Shown here: one piece after another, positions 14,993 through 22,389 of the stretch
Numbering within the stretch: the stretch's first letter is position 1
How the letters are laid out: each line of letters begins with the position of its first letter
NCBI GenBank assembly: GCA_964541075.1
Contig: CAZIPZ010000044.1
Location: forward strand, 1-22,389
DNA: 22,389 nt
Reading direction: 5' to 3'
Source: CAZIPZ01 sp964541075
GTDB lineage: Bacteria; Acidobacteriota; Terriglobia; 20CM-2-55-15
Notes under the pieces: model-generated
The model's database searches: none
What the model saw: the letters and a program-made list of their open reading frames with translations, nothing else
What the model was told of the DNA's origin: nothing
Position numbers and translations under genes: made by a program

Positions 14993-16279
14993 CTATTGGT
15001 AGTTCTGTCCTGAACACTTTTTGGTCGTTGTGTTGTAATTCCCGCACTTCAGAGACACCCAGTCCGCGGTGATGTTCTTGCTGCCAGGCAAGAAATCGGA
15101 CCACGCGTCACCCGGAACGGTGCCGGTCGTTTTCCAAACCACGTCAAACTGGCCGTCCGCGCGCACCTCGCCGATGTATACCGGCTTGGTGATGTGATGG
15201 TTTGGAAGCATTTTGGCAATCCCGCCCGTCAAGTTTGGCGTTTCCAATCCGGGAAGCGCGGCGAGGACCTTTTCCACGTCGGTCGTTCCAGCCTTCTGAA
15301 CAGCTTTCACCCAAAGGTTGAAACCGATGTAGTGGGCTTCCATCGGATCGTTCGTGGTTCGCTTGTTGTTCTTGATGAACGCATGCCATTGATTGATGAA
15401 TGTCTTGTTGACCGGCGTGCTAACACTCTCGAAGTAGTTCCATGCCGCGAGATGGCCGACCAGCGGTTTGGTGTCGAGACCTGACAATTCTTCCTCACCT
15501 ACGGAGAAAGCAACGACGGGGATATCCTCGGCAGAGATTTTTTGGTTGCCGAGTTCTTTATAGAACGGAACGTTCGCGTCGCCATTTATAGTCGACACGA
15601 CTGCGGTCTTCTTTCCGGCCGACCCGAATCGCTTGATTGCGGCGACGCGAGTCTGCCAGTCGGAATGGCCGAACGGCGTGTAGTTAATCGAGATATCTGC
15701 CGCAGCGACGCCCTTCGACAATAGGTAGGCTTCGAGAATTTTGTTCGTTGTACGGGGATAAACGTAGTCCGTGCCCTCGAGGACCCAACGCTTGACGCCC
15801 ACTTCTTTCATGAGGTAATCAACCGCGGGAATGGCCTGCTGGTTGGGCGCAGCACCCGTATAGATGACGTTCTTAGATGACTCTTCTCCTTCATACTGCA
15901 CCGGATAAAAGAGCAGTCCGTTATTCTTCTCAAACACCGGCAAGACGGATTTTCGGGAGACGGACGTCCAACATCCGAATACGACGGCAACCTTGTCCTT
16001 CTCCAAAAGCTGCTGAGCTTTTTCCGCAAATAACGGCCAATTCGAAGCGGGATCCACAACGACTGCTTCAAGTTTTTTGCCGAGCAGTCCTCCCTTCTTA
16101 TTCTGATCGTCAATCATCATCAGGATTGTGTCTTTCAACGTCGTTTCGCTGATGGCCATCGTGCCCGACAGCGAATGCAGTACACCTACTTTGATGGTAT
16201 TTTGGCCGAACGCCATTCCTGAGAATGCGGCGACGGCAATCAACAAGCAGGCGGTCATTAACATCACCCTGCATTTCAT
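14993..16279 (-). CDS. urtA: Urea ABC transporter substrate-binding protein UrtA
   Basis: 428 residues with a signal peptide (1-25, ending GMAFG before QNTIKVGVLHSLSGTMAISE). That opening and VVFGCWTSVSRKSVLPVFE, LLFYPVQYEGEE and WVLEGTDYVYPRTTN are the strongly conserved blocks of UrtA, distinct from LivK-type amino acid binders. The protein binds urea (sometimes short amides) in the periplasm and delivers it to UrtBC. AAGGAG lies about seven bases before the ATG. It follows the porin gene by 52 nt without a terminator, so it is probably on the same transcript. The C-terminal tail has two cysteines (KCGNYN and KKCSGQ) that may pair. Confidence 0.96.
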   Translation of the reverse strand: MKCRVMLMTACLLIAVAAFSGMAFGQNTIKVGVLHSLSGTMAISETTLKDTILMMIDDQNKKGGLLGKKLEAVVVDPASNWPLFAEKAQQLLEKDKVAVVFGCWTSVSRKSVLPVFEKNNGLLFYPVQYEGEESSKNVIYTGAAPNQQAIPAVDYLMKEVGVKRWVLEGTDYVYPRTTNKILEAYLLSKGVAAADISINYTPFGHSDWQTRVAAIKRFGSAGKKTAVVSTINGDANVPFYKELGNQKISAEDIPVVAFSVGEEELSGLDTKPLVGHLAAWNYFESVSTPVNKTFINQWHAFIKNNKRTTNDPMEAHYIGFNLWVKAVQKAGTTDVEKVLAALPGLETPNLTGGIAKMLPNHHITKPVYIGEVRADGQFDVVWKTTGTVPGDAWSDFLPGSKNITADWVSLKCGNYNTTTKKCSGQNYQ

Positions 16280-16331
16280 AGATAAGCTCCTTCAGTAATA
16301 AATGAGTGTCCGTTTGTTATCGGAAGAGAGA

Positions 16332-17405
16332 CTACATCTGGATTTGCAGGCCAACTCCGCTTTGCCAGAAGTCCGTCTTCATGGTGTTGAATCGGGTGTC
16401 TTTGTAAAAGGTCATCACGCGGGCGTTAAACTGGCGAATGACGTAATTGAAGTTAAGCTCGGTGGTCTTCTGCTGGTAGCTGGGCGTCAGTCCATGAGTA
16501 AACTGCGCCTTGGCGTACTTGCCGAGGATCTCGAATTTGCCGGGACCGACCATCTGAGGAAAGAGGTAGGATGCAAGCGCGTACGCACCCTGGCTTTTTG
16601 CGTACCTCGGGTCATAACCGCCGAGCCTATTGTAGTTCGCGTATTCGCTTTCAATGGTGACGACTCCGCCTCCAGGCAATTTTCTTTCAAGAAGGAAATC
16701 CACCGACGATGCCGTTTTGCCGCTCTGCATCTGGGTCGCGCCGGCAATGGCCAGGAGATTCTTGTCGCCATAGTAAGTTCCGTTCAGGTAGTAGCCGCCC
16801 TCCTGGTCCCAGAAATCGATCTGGACACGAGCAGCGCCAAGGATCTTTCCGTTCCCTGTCGCCGATGCGCCATCAAATGCGCCTACCGACAACTTGATTT
16901 TCTTTGCGAAATCGCCCCAGTAGACAATCCCATTATCGCGACCGGTGGCGACAAACGGATATCCGTCCTGAATGCCGTCCGTATAAATCGACCAGTGATG
17001 CGAGTAGTAAGGACCGTATAGATTCGAACGATCACTCGGCGGAAGAAATCTGCCCGCCCAAATATTGAAGTGGGGAGACGTCTCGATTCGGGCGACGGCG
17101 TCCAATAGACCGACCTTGTTGCTGGCGCCGTCGTACTCGGTGTTGAGCATGAACTTGATTTGCTCCGTGACTGCGCCATTGACGTAAAGACGAACACTAT
17201 TGATCTGGAACTGATCCGTAGATGCAGCAGTGTCGGGCTTCGTATGCACGAAGCTGGACTGCAAACCCGCGCCGACCGTTATCGGGGGCATATCCGACTG
17301 GGCCAATAACGGCGCTGCCGCGAATGTGACAAGACTCACCGCAAGAGTCGGAACAAAACGACGACAAAAAAAAGCGGATTTGAGAACGAAAGATCGAATA
17401 AGCAT
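16332..17405 (-). CDS. Outer-membrane porin (OprO/OprP-like), co-transcribed with urtABCDE
   Basis: 357 residues from the ATG at 17403-17405, which has GAGG about seven bases upstream. The frame stays open another 55 codons upstream, but that segment is not protein-like and crosses the probable promoter. A signal peptide is followed by a cut after APLLA (about residue 36). The mature part alternates short amphipathic beta strands and loops, with IKFMLNTEYDG, FNIWAGRFLPPSDRSNLYGP and NGIVYWGDFAKKIKLSVGAFDG, and ends in VGLQIQM with alternating hydrophobic residues, fitting a 16-18 strand phosphate-selective-porin-like barrel. Being the first gene before urtA, it may let urea or another small nitrogen source cross the outer membrane (inference). 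Confidence 0.85.
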   Translation of the reverse strand: MLIRSFVLKSAFFCRRFVPTLAVSLVTFAAAPLLAQSDMPPITVGAGLQSSFVHTKPDTAASTDQFQINSVRLYVNGAVTEQIKFMLNTEYDGASNKVGLLDAVARIETSPHFNIWAGRFLPPSDRSNLYGPYYSHHWSIYTDGIQDGYPFVATGRDNGIVYWGDFAKKIKLSVGAFDGASATGNGKILGAARVQIDFWDQEGGYYLNGTYYGDKNLLAIAGATQMQSGKTASSVDFLLERKLPGGGVVTIESEYANYNRLGGYDPRYAKSQGAYALASYLFPQMVGPGKFEILGKYAKAQFTHGLTPSYQQKTTELNFNYVIRQFNARVMTFYKDTRFNTMKTDFWQSGVGLQIQM

Positions 17406-17472
17406 CAACTTCCTCTTCTGTTTTCTGTGTGGCGCACCGAGCGCCCTATTGGTTGTAATGACTCTCGAGCCA

Positions 17473-17488
17473 GCACGCGATTGCGTGC
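17473..17488. repeat. Palindrome GCACGC-GATT-GCGTGC near the predicted transcription start
   Basis: A perfect 6-bp inverted repeat around GATT. On the - strand it lies just after the start predicted from the -24/-12 element. GCAC-N8-GTGC is one base longer than the NtrC type GCAC-N7-GTGC, so assignment to NtrC is doubtful. A second inverted repeat, GGCGC-ACCGA-GCGCC, lies at 17431-17445 in the leader. Confidence 0.5.
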
Positions 17489-17500
17489 GCCGCCCACTGT

Positions 17501-17516
17501 TGCAACCCGGCTGCCA
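17501..17516 (-). promoter_or_regulatory. Sigma-54 type (-24/-12) promoter of the porin-urt operon
   Basis: Read on the - strand: TGGCAGCCGGGTTGCA. TGGCA and TTGCA match the consensus boxes fully, with the required 10 nt between GG and GC; only the two bases after TGGCA deviate. Transcription would start near 17490, about 85 nt before the porin ATG. Sigma-54 with NtrC is the known way of inducing urea and other alternative nitrogen uptake, which fits the genes downstream. Confidence 0.65.
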
Positions 17517-17893
17517 CACGAAGCCGGCGTGAAAACATCGGGAATTTGCTAAGAAAACAGAGGATTTCAAAAACTTCGGCGCCGCGAAGGCCTATCAGCG
17601 TAGCGACATGTTTGTATCGACGGCAGACAGTAATGTAGGAGAAATCTCAGCTTTTGAGACAAGCCGCGCCTGGAAACGCGACCGAACAGCATGGAATTCT
17701 TGGAAGTCGAAAAGCGGAAAGGAGATTTTACGAAGGAATCAAGGGGTTGTTACATTTCTGTAAGTTGATAGAAAGCTTCCTACAAATGTGCCGGATGCGC
17801 TTGGCGCCGCCATTTAGCGAATCGTTCCATCGAGTCGGATGAGGAGCTACGCCTAAGGTGATGAGAGTGATATGAGATTTCAACGAGGCTCTC
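17517..17893. other. Non-coding region upstream of the porin-urt promoter
   Basis: About 375 nt without a credible gene between the end of the 75-aa protein and the -24/-12 element. It is the place to expect enhancer-binding sites, but no clear GCAC-N7-GTGC pair is visible. No obvious terminator hairpin follows the gene at 17894. Confidence 0.5.
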
Positions 17894-18121
17894 TCAGCGC
17901 ATCTGCCACCGCATATTGGTGACCTCGCCGCCTCGGAACGTGAACCACTTGGTCCAGTTCGAATGGGATCCGCCCACGCTTACCGTGCATTCCACGTGAA
18001 GTTCGCCGCTTCCATCCACCACACTATTGTTCTTCACATCCATCCGAACAGTGTCCTCTCCCCAACGTTCTTTGAGGTAGATAATCGCCTTCTTCTTCAA
18101 GGCTTCTTCTTTATCCGCCAT
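17894..18121 (-). CDS. Small hypothetical protein, 75 aa
   Basis: The ATG at 18119-18121 is preceded by GAGGAG six bases upstream (minus strand), good evidence that it is translated. The protein is soluble, with an N-terminal charged helix (ADKEEALKKKAIIYLKERWG) followed by predicted beta strands (TVRMDVKNNSVVDGSGELHV, ECTVSVGG, WTKWFTFRGGEVTNMRW). No signal peptide, membrane segment or known motif is seen and I do not recognise the family. It lies 153 nt downstream of the acyltransferase gene on the same strand and might share its transcript, though the gap is long. Confidence 0.75.
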   Translation of the reverse strand: MADKEEALKKKAIIYLKERWGEDTVRMDVKNNSVVDGSGELHVECTVSVGGSHSNWTKWFTFRGGEVTNMRWQMR

Positions 18122-18274
18122 GTCTGTCTCCTCGGCGCGAAACTTACTCTGGTCTCACGCGCGTCAAAAGCATTTTCCTTGATCCACGTTGCCGGCGCCA
18201 ATGGGAATAGTCGAACGGGAATTGCGAACAAAGGCGGGTTTCGAGACTGTAGTTGAAAAGCTGGCTATTGTTGC

Positions 18275-19369
18275 CTAATGCGTCTCTGAAGGCGCAGCAC
18301 CGACCAGATCCGGACTCTGCCGCGTTGGAAGCGCCGCTTTGGTTTCGAAAAATCTTTTCAAATTCAAGAACGGTTTCTCAAGCAGGCGCCAAGACAGAGC
18401 CGCAAGCCCGTAGGACGCGGCAAGCAGAACTGGCGCAGCGACGGCAGGATACTGATTCAGATGCAAAGCCGTCCCGATATTGAACGGAATCTTGTGCAGC
18501 AGATACAGCCCGTAACTTATGGTTCCGGTATAGACGAGGACTCGGGTCCTCAATGCGGCCTGAAGCCATTTGTTCCGGGAATGTAAAGATAGATAGACCA
18601 ACGAAGCCGACGCAAAAGCGGAAAACGAAAAAACGATCCAGCGTGCGTGCATTGCTTCTGTCAGAAAAGCCATTGGCGCCGAAATGAAGAGTACGATCCA
18701 GGCCGTTCTCACAAATTGAGATGGAAGAAAGCCCGGCGAACGCACGAGAATTGCGACCATTGCCCCCATCATCAACCCGTCAAGGCGGCAGAACGTGTTC
18801 GTGTACATATTCACGTCGGTTGAGGAAAGCAACAGGCGCAGCGGTGGTGATATGACAATGACGGCCGTGGCGATGCTCCGCAAAGTAGCGCCGGTAGAGA
18901 AGTAGACGACAAAAGGCCAAACGAAATAAAACTGCTCTTCAACTGCGAGAGACCACGTGACGCCAAGCAATCCGGTTGCAATCTCCGGAACGGGTAAAAG
19001 AAACGTTTGCAGAAATAGCGGGAACGCCCACCAGGGGGATGACCTTGCAAAAATTTCGACGCCCTGCTGTGGACGAAGGTATGGAATGATGACGAACATG
19101 AAAATAAGCGAGGCATAGTACAAAGGCCAGATTCTCAGGCATCGTCGAGCAAAGAAATTCCTGAAATAGCCAACTGAATCCTTTGAATCCAAAAGAATGC
19201 CGGTAATAAGGAAACCGGAAAGAACAAAGAAGAGATCCACACCCATCCACCCGTTAGTGAATATCCGGTCAAAATAGAGAAGAGGATACTTCGCACTTTC
19301 GTTGTGGAATATCACCAAAAGGATGGCTATTCCGCGGATGCCGTCGAGTTGGGGGAGCCGACAGTGCAT
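18275..19369 (-). CDS. Acyltransferase 3 family membrane protein (OafA/YrhL type)
   Basis: 364 residues beginning LPQLDGIRGIAILLVIFHN, the standard opening of the family, with the histidine (22) thought to be catalytic. GVDLFFVLSGFLITG (43-57), ARRCLRIWPLYY (74-85, with the conserved arginines) and WSLAVEEQFY (139-148) follow in the usual order, and about ten hydrophobic helices fill the rest. Such enzymes transfer acetyl or other acyl groups to surface polysaccharides, lipopolysaccharide or other exported molecules from the inner membrane; the acceptor is unknown here. The start ATG has GAGG only two bases before it, so the exact start is less certain. No glycan synthesis genes are adjacent. 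Confidence 0.9.
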   Translation of the reverse strand: MHCRLPQLDGIRGIAILLVIFHNESAKYPLLYFDRIFTNGWMGVDLFFVLSGFLITGILLDSKDSVGYFRNFFARRCLRIWPLYYASLIFMFVIIPYLRPQQGVEIFARSSPWWAFPLFLQTFLLPVPEIATGLLGVTWSLAVEEQFYFVWPFVVYFSTGATLRSIATAVIVISPPLRLLLSSTDVNMYTNTFCRLDGLMMGAMVAILVRSPGFLPSQFVRTAWIVLFISAPMAFLTEAMHARWIVFSFSAFASASLVYLSLHSRNKWLQAALRTRVLVYTGTISYGLYLLHKIPFNIGTALHLNQYPAVAAPVLLAASYGLAALSWRLLEKPFLNLKRFFETKAALPTRQSPDLVGAAPSETH

Positions 19370-19476
19370 AACCTCGATCGCAGAATGCTCGAATCGTCGA
19401 AAACCACGGCATTATACCTGACTATCGTGACGCGATACCACCGGTGGACTGGGTTCAGGACAAAAAGGGGGCCAGT

Positions 19477-19516
19477 GAGCAATTTCTGAAGTGCAAGAAA
19501 TTGATCACTGGCCCCT
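19477..19516 (-). terminator. Long two-part hairpin terminator after the hydrolase gene
   Basis: GGGGCCAGTGA (19478-19488) pairs with TCACTGGCCCC (19505-19515), then a small internal loop and AATTTCT/AGAAATT. On the - strand the stem is followed by CTTTTTG, as expected for an intrinsic terminator of the gene ending at 19538. On the + strand the following T-rich stretch is weaker. Confidence 0.75.
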
Positions 19517-19537
19517 TGTATCCCTTTTTAGGTTTTC

Positions 19538-21562
19538 TTACTGGGCTTGGGCAAATATTCCGGTTCGCGCGGCTTCGGAGATAATTCTTTCCGCATCTTC
19601 AACGAGCAACAACCGCTGCTCCACTAAGCTCCTGGCTGCGCGGTTCACCTGCTGAACATAATCAGCCTGGTCCTTATATCTCTCCTCAATGGAAAGTCGG
19701 GGGTCGCCGTTTTTTTCCCTTTCCGCCTTAGTCTTCGGGAACGGAATATACTGGCCGCTGTGGTAACAGAGTTCGTCTTCAATGAATCCTTTTGCCCGAA
19801 GGTTCCATCCGGTGTGGGTCGCCAGCGGCACTTGAAGGTTAACCGAGCGAATGCCCGCGATATCGTTGCCGTCTTTGTCCACCTTCGGAACGAGCACAAC
19901 GTACTCCTTGTTACTGACGTGATTGAAAGGTTGAGTGCTCCGATCAGTCAGTGAAAGGTCATTGACTCGACCGATGTAGCGGACTCCTGGAATCATTGGA
20001 AATCCCTGCGTGCTTTGAGGCAGCGCCGGCGCCAGCGTTCCATCAGAAATCCGAGGAAAGCTGCTCGGAGGAGGCGGCACGTTCAATGCGACCCACTGCT
20101 GCAACGCGACCAGCAATGCCCGCTGGGTTTCAATATACGAAAGAGGATTCGTTGGCTGCTGACAAAAACCACGATCCGGCCTCACAGCAGGGCTGTGCTG
20201 AGTGCTTGCAAAGTAGTAAAGGCGAACATTCGCCGGGATCGGCACATCTTTTTCACCGAACGGGCCGGCCACAAGCAACGAGTTTCGCCCTTGCCACGAT
20301 TCCGAAGCGGAATCCCAATGCATGATTTTCGGACATGACTTCGTTTCACGGCATCGTGCAAGCCAGCCGTCGGTCTTTTTTGTCACCGGATCTGTCTGAG
20401 TCTCATAACTGAACGGGAATTCGTCACCCGGAGTGAAGTGCCCTTCGACGGCCACCGGGAACCGGCCGGGCATACCGAATTCATAATTCGTAAATGTCAG
20501 GCGGGACGCTGAAATGTGCGGAATGGCGCCGTCGAAAACAATACGGTCCGCCTCGTCCTGATTGAAACCCAGGTGAATAAGATCCTTCATAACTCGTCCG
20601 CTCTGTGAAGAACCAAAGGCGATAGTCCATTTCGGCAATGTCTTATCGGCGACAGTAGTGAGGGGATTACCCTCCGAAGTGTTGTATCGCAGATACGACA
20701 TTACATCGCGTATTGCCGCATATCCCAGCCCCATCACCATCGGATCGCGGGCGTCATAGACGAGTTCATAAATAAAGTCTGTTTGAAAACCCGCCGGCAG
20801 ACAGATATGAGAATTGCTGGCGGTTTTGGTCTTTCCATCCGAGCATTCGGCGAATGACCATTGCTCGTTCGGAATCAGCTCGCGAGAAGCGTGAACGGCC
20901 TTGCGCCGATACAACTTGGCCTGCGACATGCTTTGTTCGACGGGCAGGTATGGCTGGATCGTCATGCTTCCGCGGTCATAGCTGATCGGTATGGAAAACA
21001 TCGCCTTGTCCAAGACATATTCAGCGGTGATGCGTCGTTGGATTGAAGTTCCATCTGGATTCTTCGCAATCGGAAGTTTCGCCATCAATCTCCCGCCGCC
21101 GGGCATCATGTCTCCTTGCCACGCACTCCACACGAGCGTGTAGCCTTGCCGCATCATGAAGCCGTCTCCGACGTCCGCGAGGGTGCTCGGATCGTTCGTG
21201 GACCGCTCCCCGACATTAAAGCGGGCGCTCATGCTCCCTCTGTTGACGATGTCGTAAAAGATCGTCTGGTTCCCCCTCCGGCTGTCAACCGGCTTGAGAA
21301 TGTATACATCCACGGAGTATTCAACCCGGCCGCGCGCGTTCTTGGGCGCCTTCGCAAGGTTCACGATCACCGTGTTGTGCTTATCATTTGGATTAACCTC
21401 GCCATACGCTTTGCCAATGAGCTTCTCGTATGCCCCGGTGAGTCCGAACATATGGCCGCCGGCGAACACTTCGCGTTTTTCGATGACGATGCGAGTGATT
21501 TCCGCATTCGCGAAAGATGAGAAGAGCAAGATGGCAATCCAGGCCAGGATGCTGTAGATCAT
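19538..21562 (-). CDS. Secreted alpha/beta hydrolase domain protein (Abhydrolase_10 type)
   Basis: 674 residues with a signal peptide (1-20, ending SSFANA) and GGAGG five bases before the ATG at 21560-21562. The start of the mature protein, ITRIVIEKREVFAGG...FGLTGAYEKLIGKAYGEV, is typical of large alpha/beta-hydrolase proteins of the Abhydrolase_10 type. The nucleophile elbow GSSQSGR (317-323) gives Ser321 as the likely catalytic serine; YYFASTQHSPA (449-459) may supply the histidine (456), and GHFTPGDEFPF (374-384) has acidic candidates. Members are exported serine hydrolases of uncharacterised substrate. The gene has its own terminator at 19477-19516, and about 200 nt separate it from the coiled-coil gene upstream, so it is probably a single-gene unit. 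Confidence 0.87.
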   Translation of the reverse strand: MIYSILAWIAILLFSSFANAEITRIVIEKREVFAGGHMFGLTGAYEKLIGKAYGEVNPNDKHNTVIVNLAKAPKNARGRVEYSVDVYILKPVDSRRGNQTIFYDIVNRGSMSARFNVGERSTNDPSTLADVGDGFMMRQGYTLVWSAWQGDMMPGGGRLMAKLPIAKNPDGTSIQRRITAEYVLDKAMFSIPISYDRGSMTIQPYLPVEQSMSQAKLYRRKAVHASRELIPNEQWSFAECSDGKTKTASNSHICLPAGFQTDFIYELVYDARDPMVMGLGYAAIRDVMSYLRYNTSEGNPLTTVADKTLPKWTIAFGSSQSGRVMKDLIHLGFNQDEADRIVFDGAIPHISASRLTFTNYEFGMPGRFPVAVEGHFTPGDEFPFSYETQTDPVTKKTDGWLARCRETKSCPKIMHWDSASESWQGRNSLLVAGPFGEKDVPIPANVRLYYFASTQHSPAVRPDRGFCQQPTNPLSYIETQRALLVALQQWVALNVPPPPSSFPRISDGTLAPALPQSTQGFPMIPGVRYIGRVNDLSLTDRSTQPFNHVSNKEYVVLVPKVDKDGNDIAGIRSVNLQVPLATHTGWNLRAKGFIEDELCYHSGQYIPFPKTKAEREKNGDPRLSIEERYKDQADYVQQVNRAARSLVEQRLLLVEDAERIISEAARTGIFAQAQ

Positions 21563-21759
21563 GGGATCCTCCGATCGATAACGATTACCTTTGATTTCTG
21601 AGATCTTATAGCGCCTATGCCTGCTTCGTCGCGGAAAATCTGAAGCGCCCCGCGGGATTGTCCTGCGTCCCGAGAAGGGTGTCGGCGGCGCTGAAAAGAA
21701 TGTGTCGATATTCAGGCTCCAATGCAGTTCGGCCTGACGCCAACCTCCGAACGCTGTTT

Positions 21760-22389
21760 CTATTTTTCCGATCCACAGGCGAACCGGATGCCCCGCAAGT
21801 AAGACTCGAGTTCAACCTTCTCCACATTCTTGCGCATGACGGTGGCAAGTGCGGTTGCGGGATCGTCAATCAGCTTCACTACTTCGGCAAGCATTGCTTC
21901 GACACGGGCGATTTCCTGATTGAGCTTCGCGGATTTGACGCCGGAAGCAGCCTTCGAAGCGTCCGCAGCGGCGACCGTTTCCTTCGCCTGCAACCCGGCT
22001 TGAACCTTCTGAAGCTGCTGTTCGAGGACGGATTTGGCGGCGGCAGCGTCGGTCAACTGAGCATCGAGCGCGGAGCGGACGGCCTGTAGTTCGGCAAGTC
22101 CAGCTTCCCGTTGTGTGAGGTTGCCGGCGATCTCCTGCACTTTAGTTTCAAGGTCCGTGCGGATCGCCGAAGCACTCTTCACTTCTGCACGCAACGCGGC
22201 AATGGATTCCTCGGCGCGCGCGAAGCGTTCCGCGGCCTCCTTAAGACGGATCTCCGCATCTTGCCGGCTCGCCGCTACTTCAACCAGTTTATCGTTCAGT
22301 TCCTGCTTTTCCGATTGAAGCTGTTTGAACTCGGATCGACTCTTGTTCAGGTTGAGTTCAGCTTCGGATAGTCTTGTGGCGGTCTCATG
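21760..22389 (-). CDS. Coiled-coil protein, C-terminal part (5' end outside window)
   Basis: The - strand frame is open from the last base of the window to a TAG at 21760-21762, giving the last 209 residues. Nearly the whole fragment is a predicted coiled coil rich in Glu, Ala, Gln and Leu (for example EAELNLNKSRSEFKQLQSEK, then ELQAVRSALDAQLTDAAAAK), with heptad-like leucines. It ends with a short non-coiled tail (ESYLRGIRFACGSEK). The fragment resembles cytoskeletal, chromosome-partition or envelope-spanning coiled coils, but there is no specific motif. Without the N-terminus neither location nor function can be called. Confidence 0.72.
   Translation of the reverse strand, partial: HETATRLSEAELNLNKSRSEFKQLQSEKQELNDKLVEVAASRQDAEIRLKEAAERFARAEESIAALRAEVKSASAIRTDLETKVQEIAGNLTQREAGLAELQAVRSALDAQLTDAAAAKSVLEQQLQKVQAGLQAKETVAAADASKAASGVKSAKLNQEIARVEAMLAEVVKLIDDPATALATVMRKNVEKVELESYLRGIRFACGSEK

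Noticed and set aside
21615..21869. Possible frameshifted tail of the coiled-coil gene, reading SGRTALEPEYRHILFSAADT
   Set aside because: The last part looks somewhat protein-like, but there is no homologous anchor to show a frameshift and the main frame ends in a plausible tail. Comparison with a full-length homolog would decide.
1..22389. CRISPR array, tRNA, rRNA, transposon or phage genes
   Set aside because: No spaced repeats, cloverleaf sequence, transposase or integrase motif was seen on either strand by reading.

Overview
The window looks like a contig from a Gram-negative soil- or sediment-type bacterium of middling GC content. A 10-base run of N at 5695-5704 points to a draft or metagenome-assembled genome. 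Outer-membrane porin, periplasmic binding protein and signal peptides all indicate a double membrane. The mix of large exported SdrD/Ig-like proteins, a secreted alpha/beta hydrolase of the Abhydrolase_10 type and a complete urea ABC transporter would fit Acidobacteriota, but that placement is an inference from gene content only.

Layout. Positions 1-10713 read mainly on the + strand and 10777-22389 on the - strand; the two blocks converge on a bidirectional terminator at 10741-10768. The + block holds the 3' end of a SAM-dependent methyltransferase, a fatty acid desaturase in the same operon, a SulP/STAS anion transporter, two large paralogous secreted multidomain proteins (3601-6012 and 6545-9601), a stretch of mostly non-coding DNA with one doubtful small - strand ORF, and a small exported glycine-zipper protein.

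The - block, read in its own direction from the right edge, has a coiled-coil protein running off the window, a secreted Abhydrolase_10 protein with its own terminator, an acyltransferase-3 membrane protein, a 75-aa hypothetical protein, and then a six-gene unit: porin, urtA, urtB, urtC, urtD, urtE. The unit is tightly packed (1-4 nt overlaps or gaps from urtA to urtE, 52 nt between porin and urtA). It is preceded by a good -24/-12 element (sigma-54 type) at 17501-17516, the signature expected for nitrogen-limitation control of urea uptake. No urease or ntrBC genes are visible.

The least explained part is the pair of secreted paralogs. They share a signal peptide, an N-terminal domain of about 200 residues that I cannot name, and an SdrD-B-like domain. 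They then carry two or three near-identical Ig-like repeats with a predicted disulfide each, and end in unrelated C-termini. The first has a strong sigma-70-like promoter followed by a leader of three successive, partly overlapping hairpins. A 13-bp element next to that promoter recurs, inverted, upstream of the second gene. No tRNA, rRNA, CRISPR array, transposase or integrase was seen.
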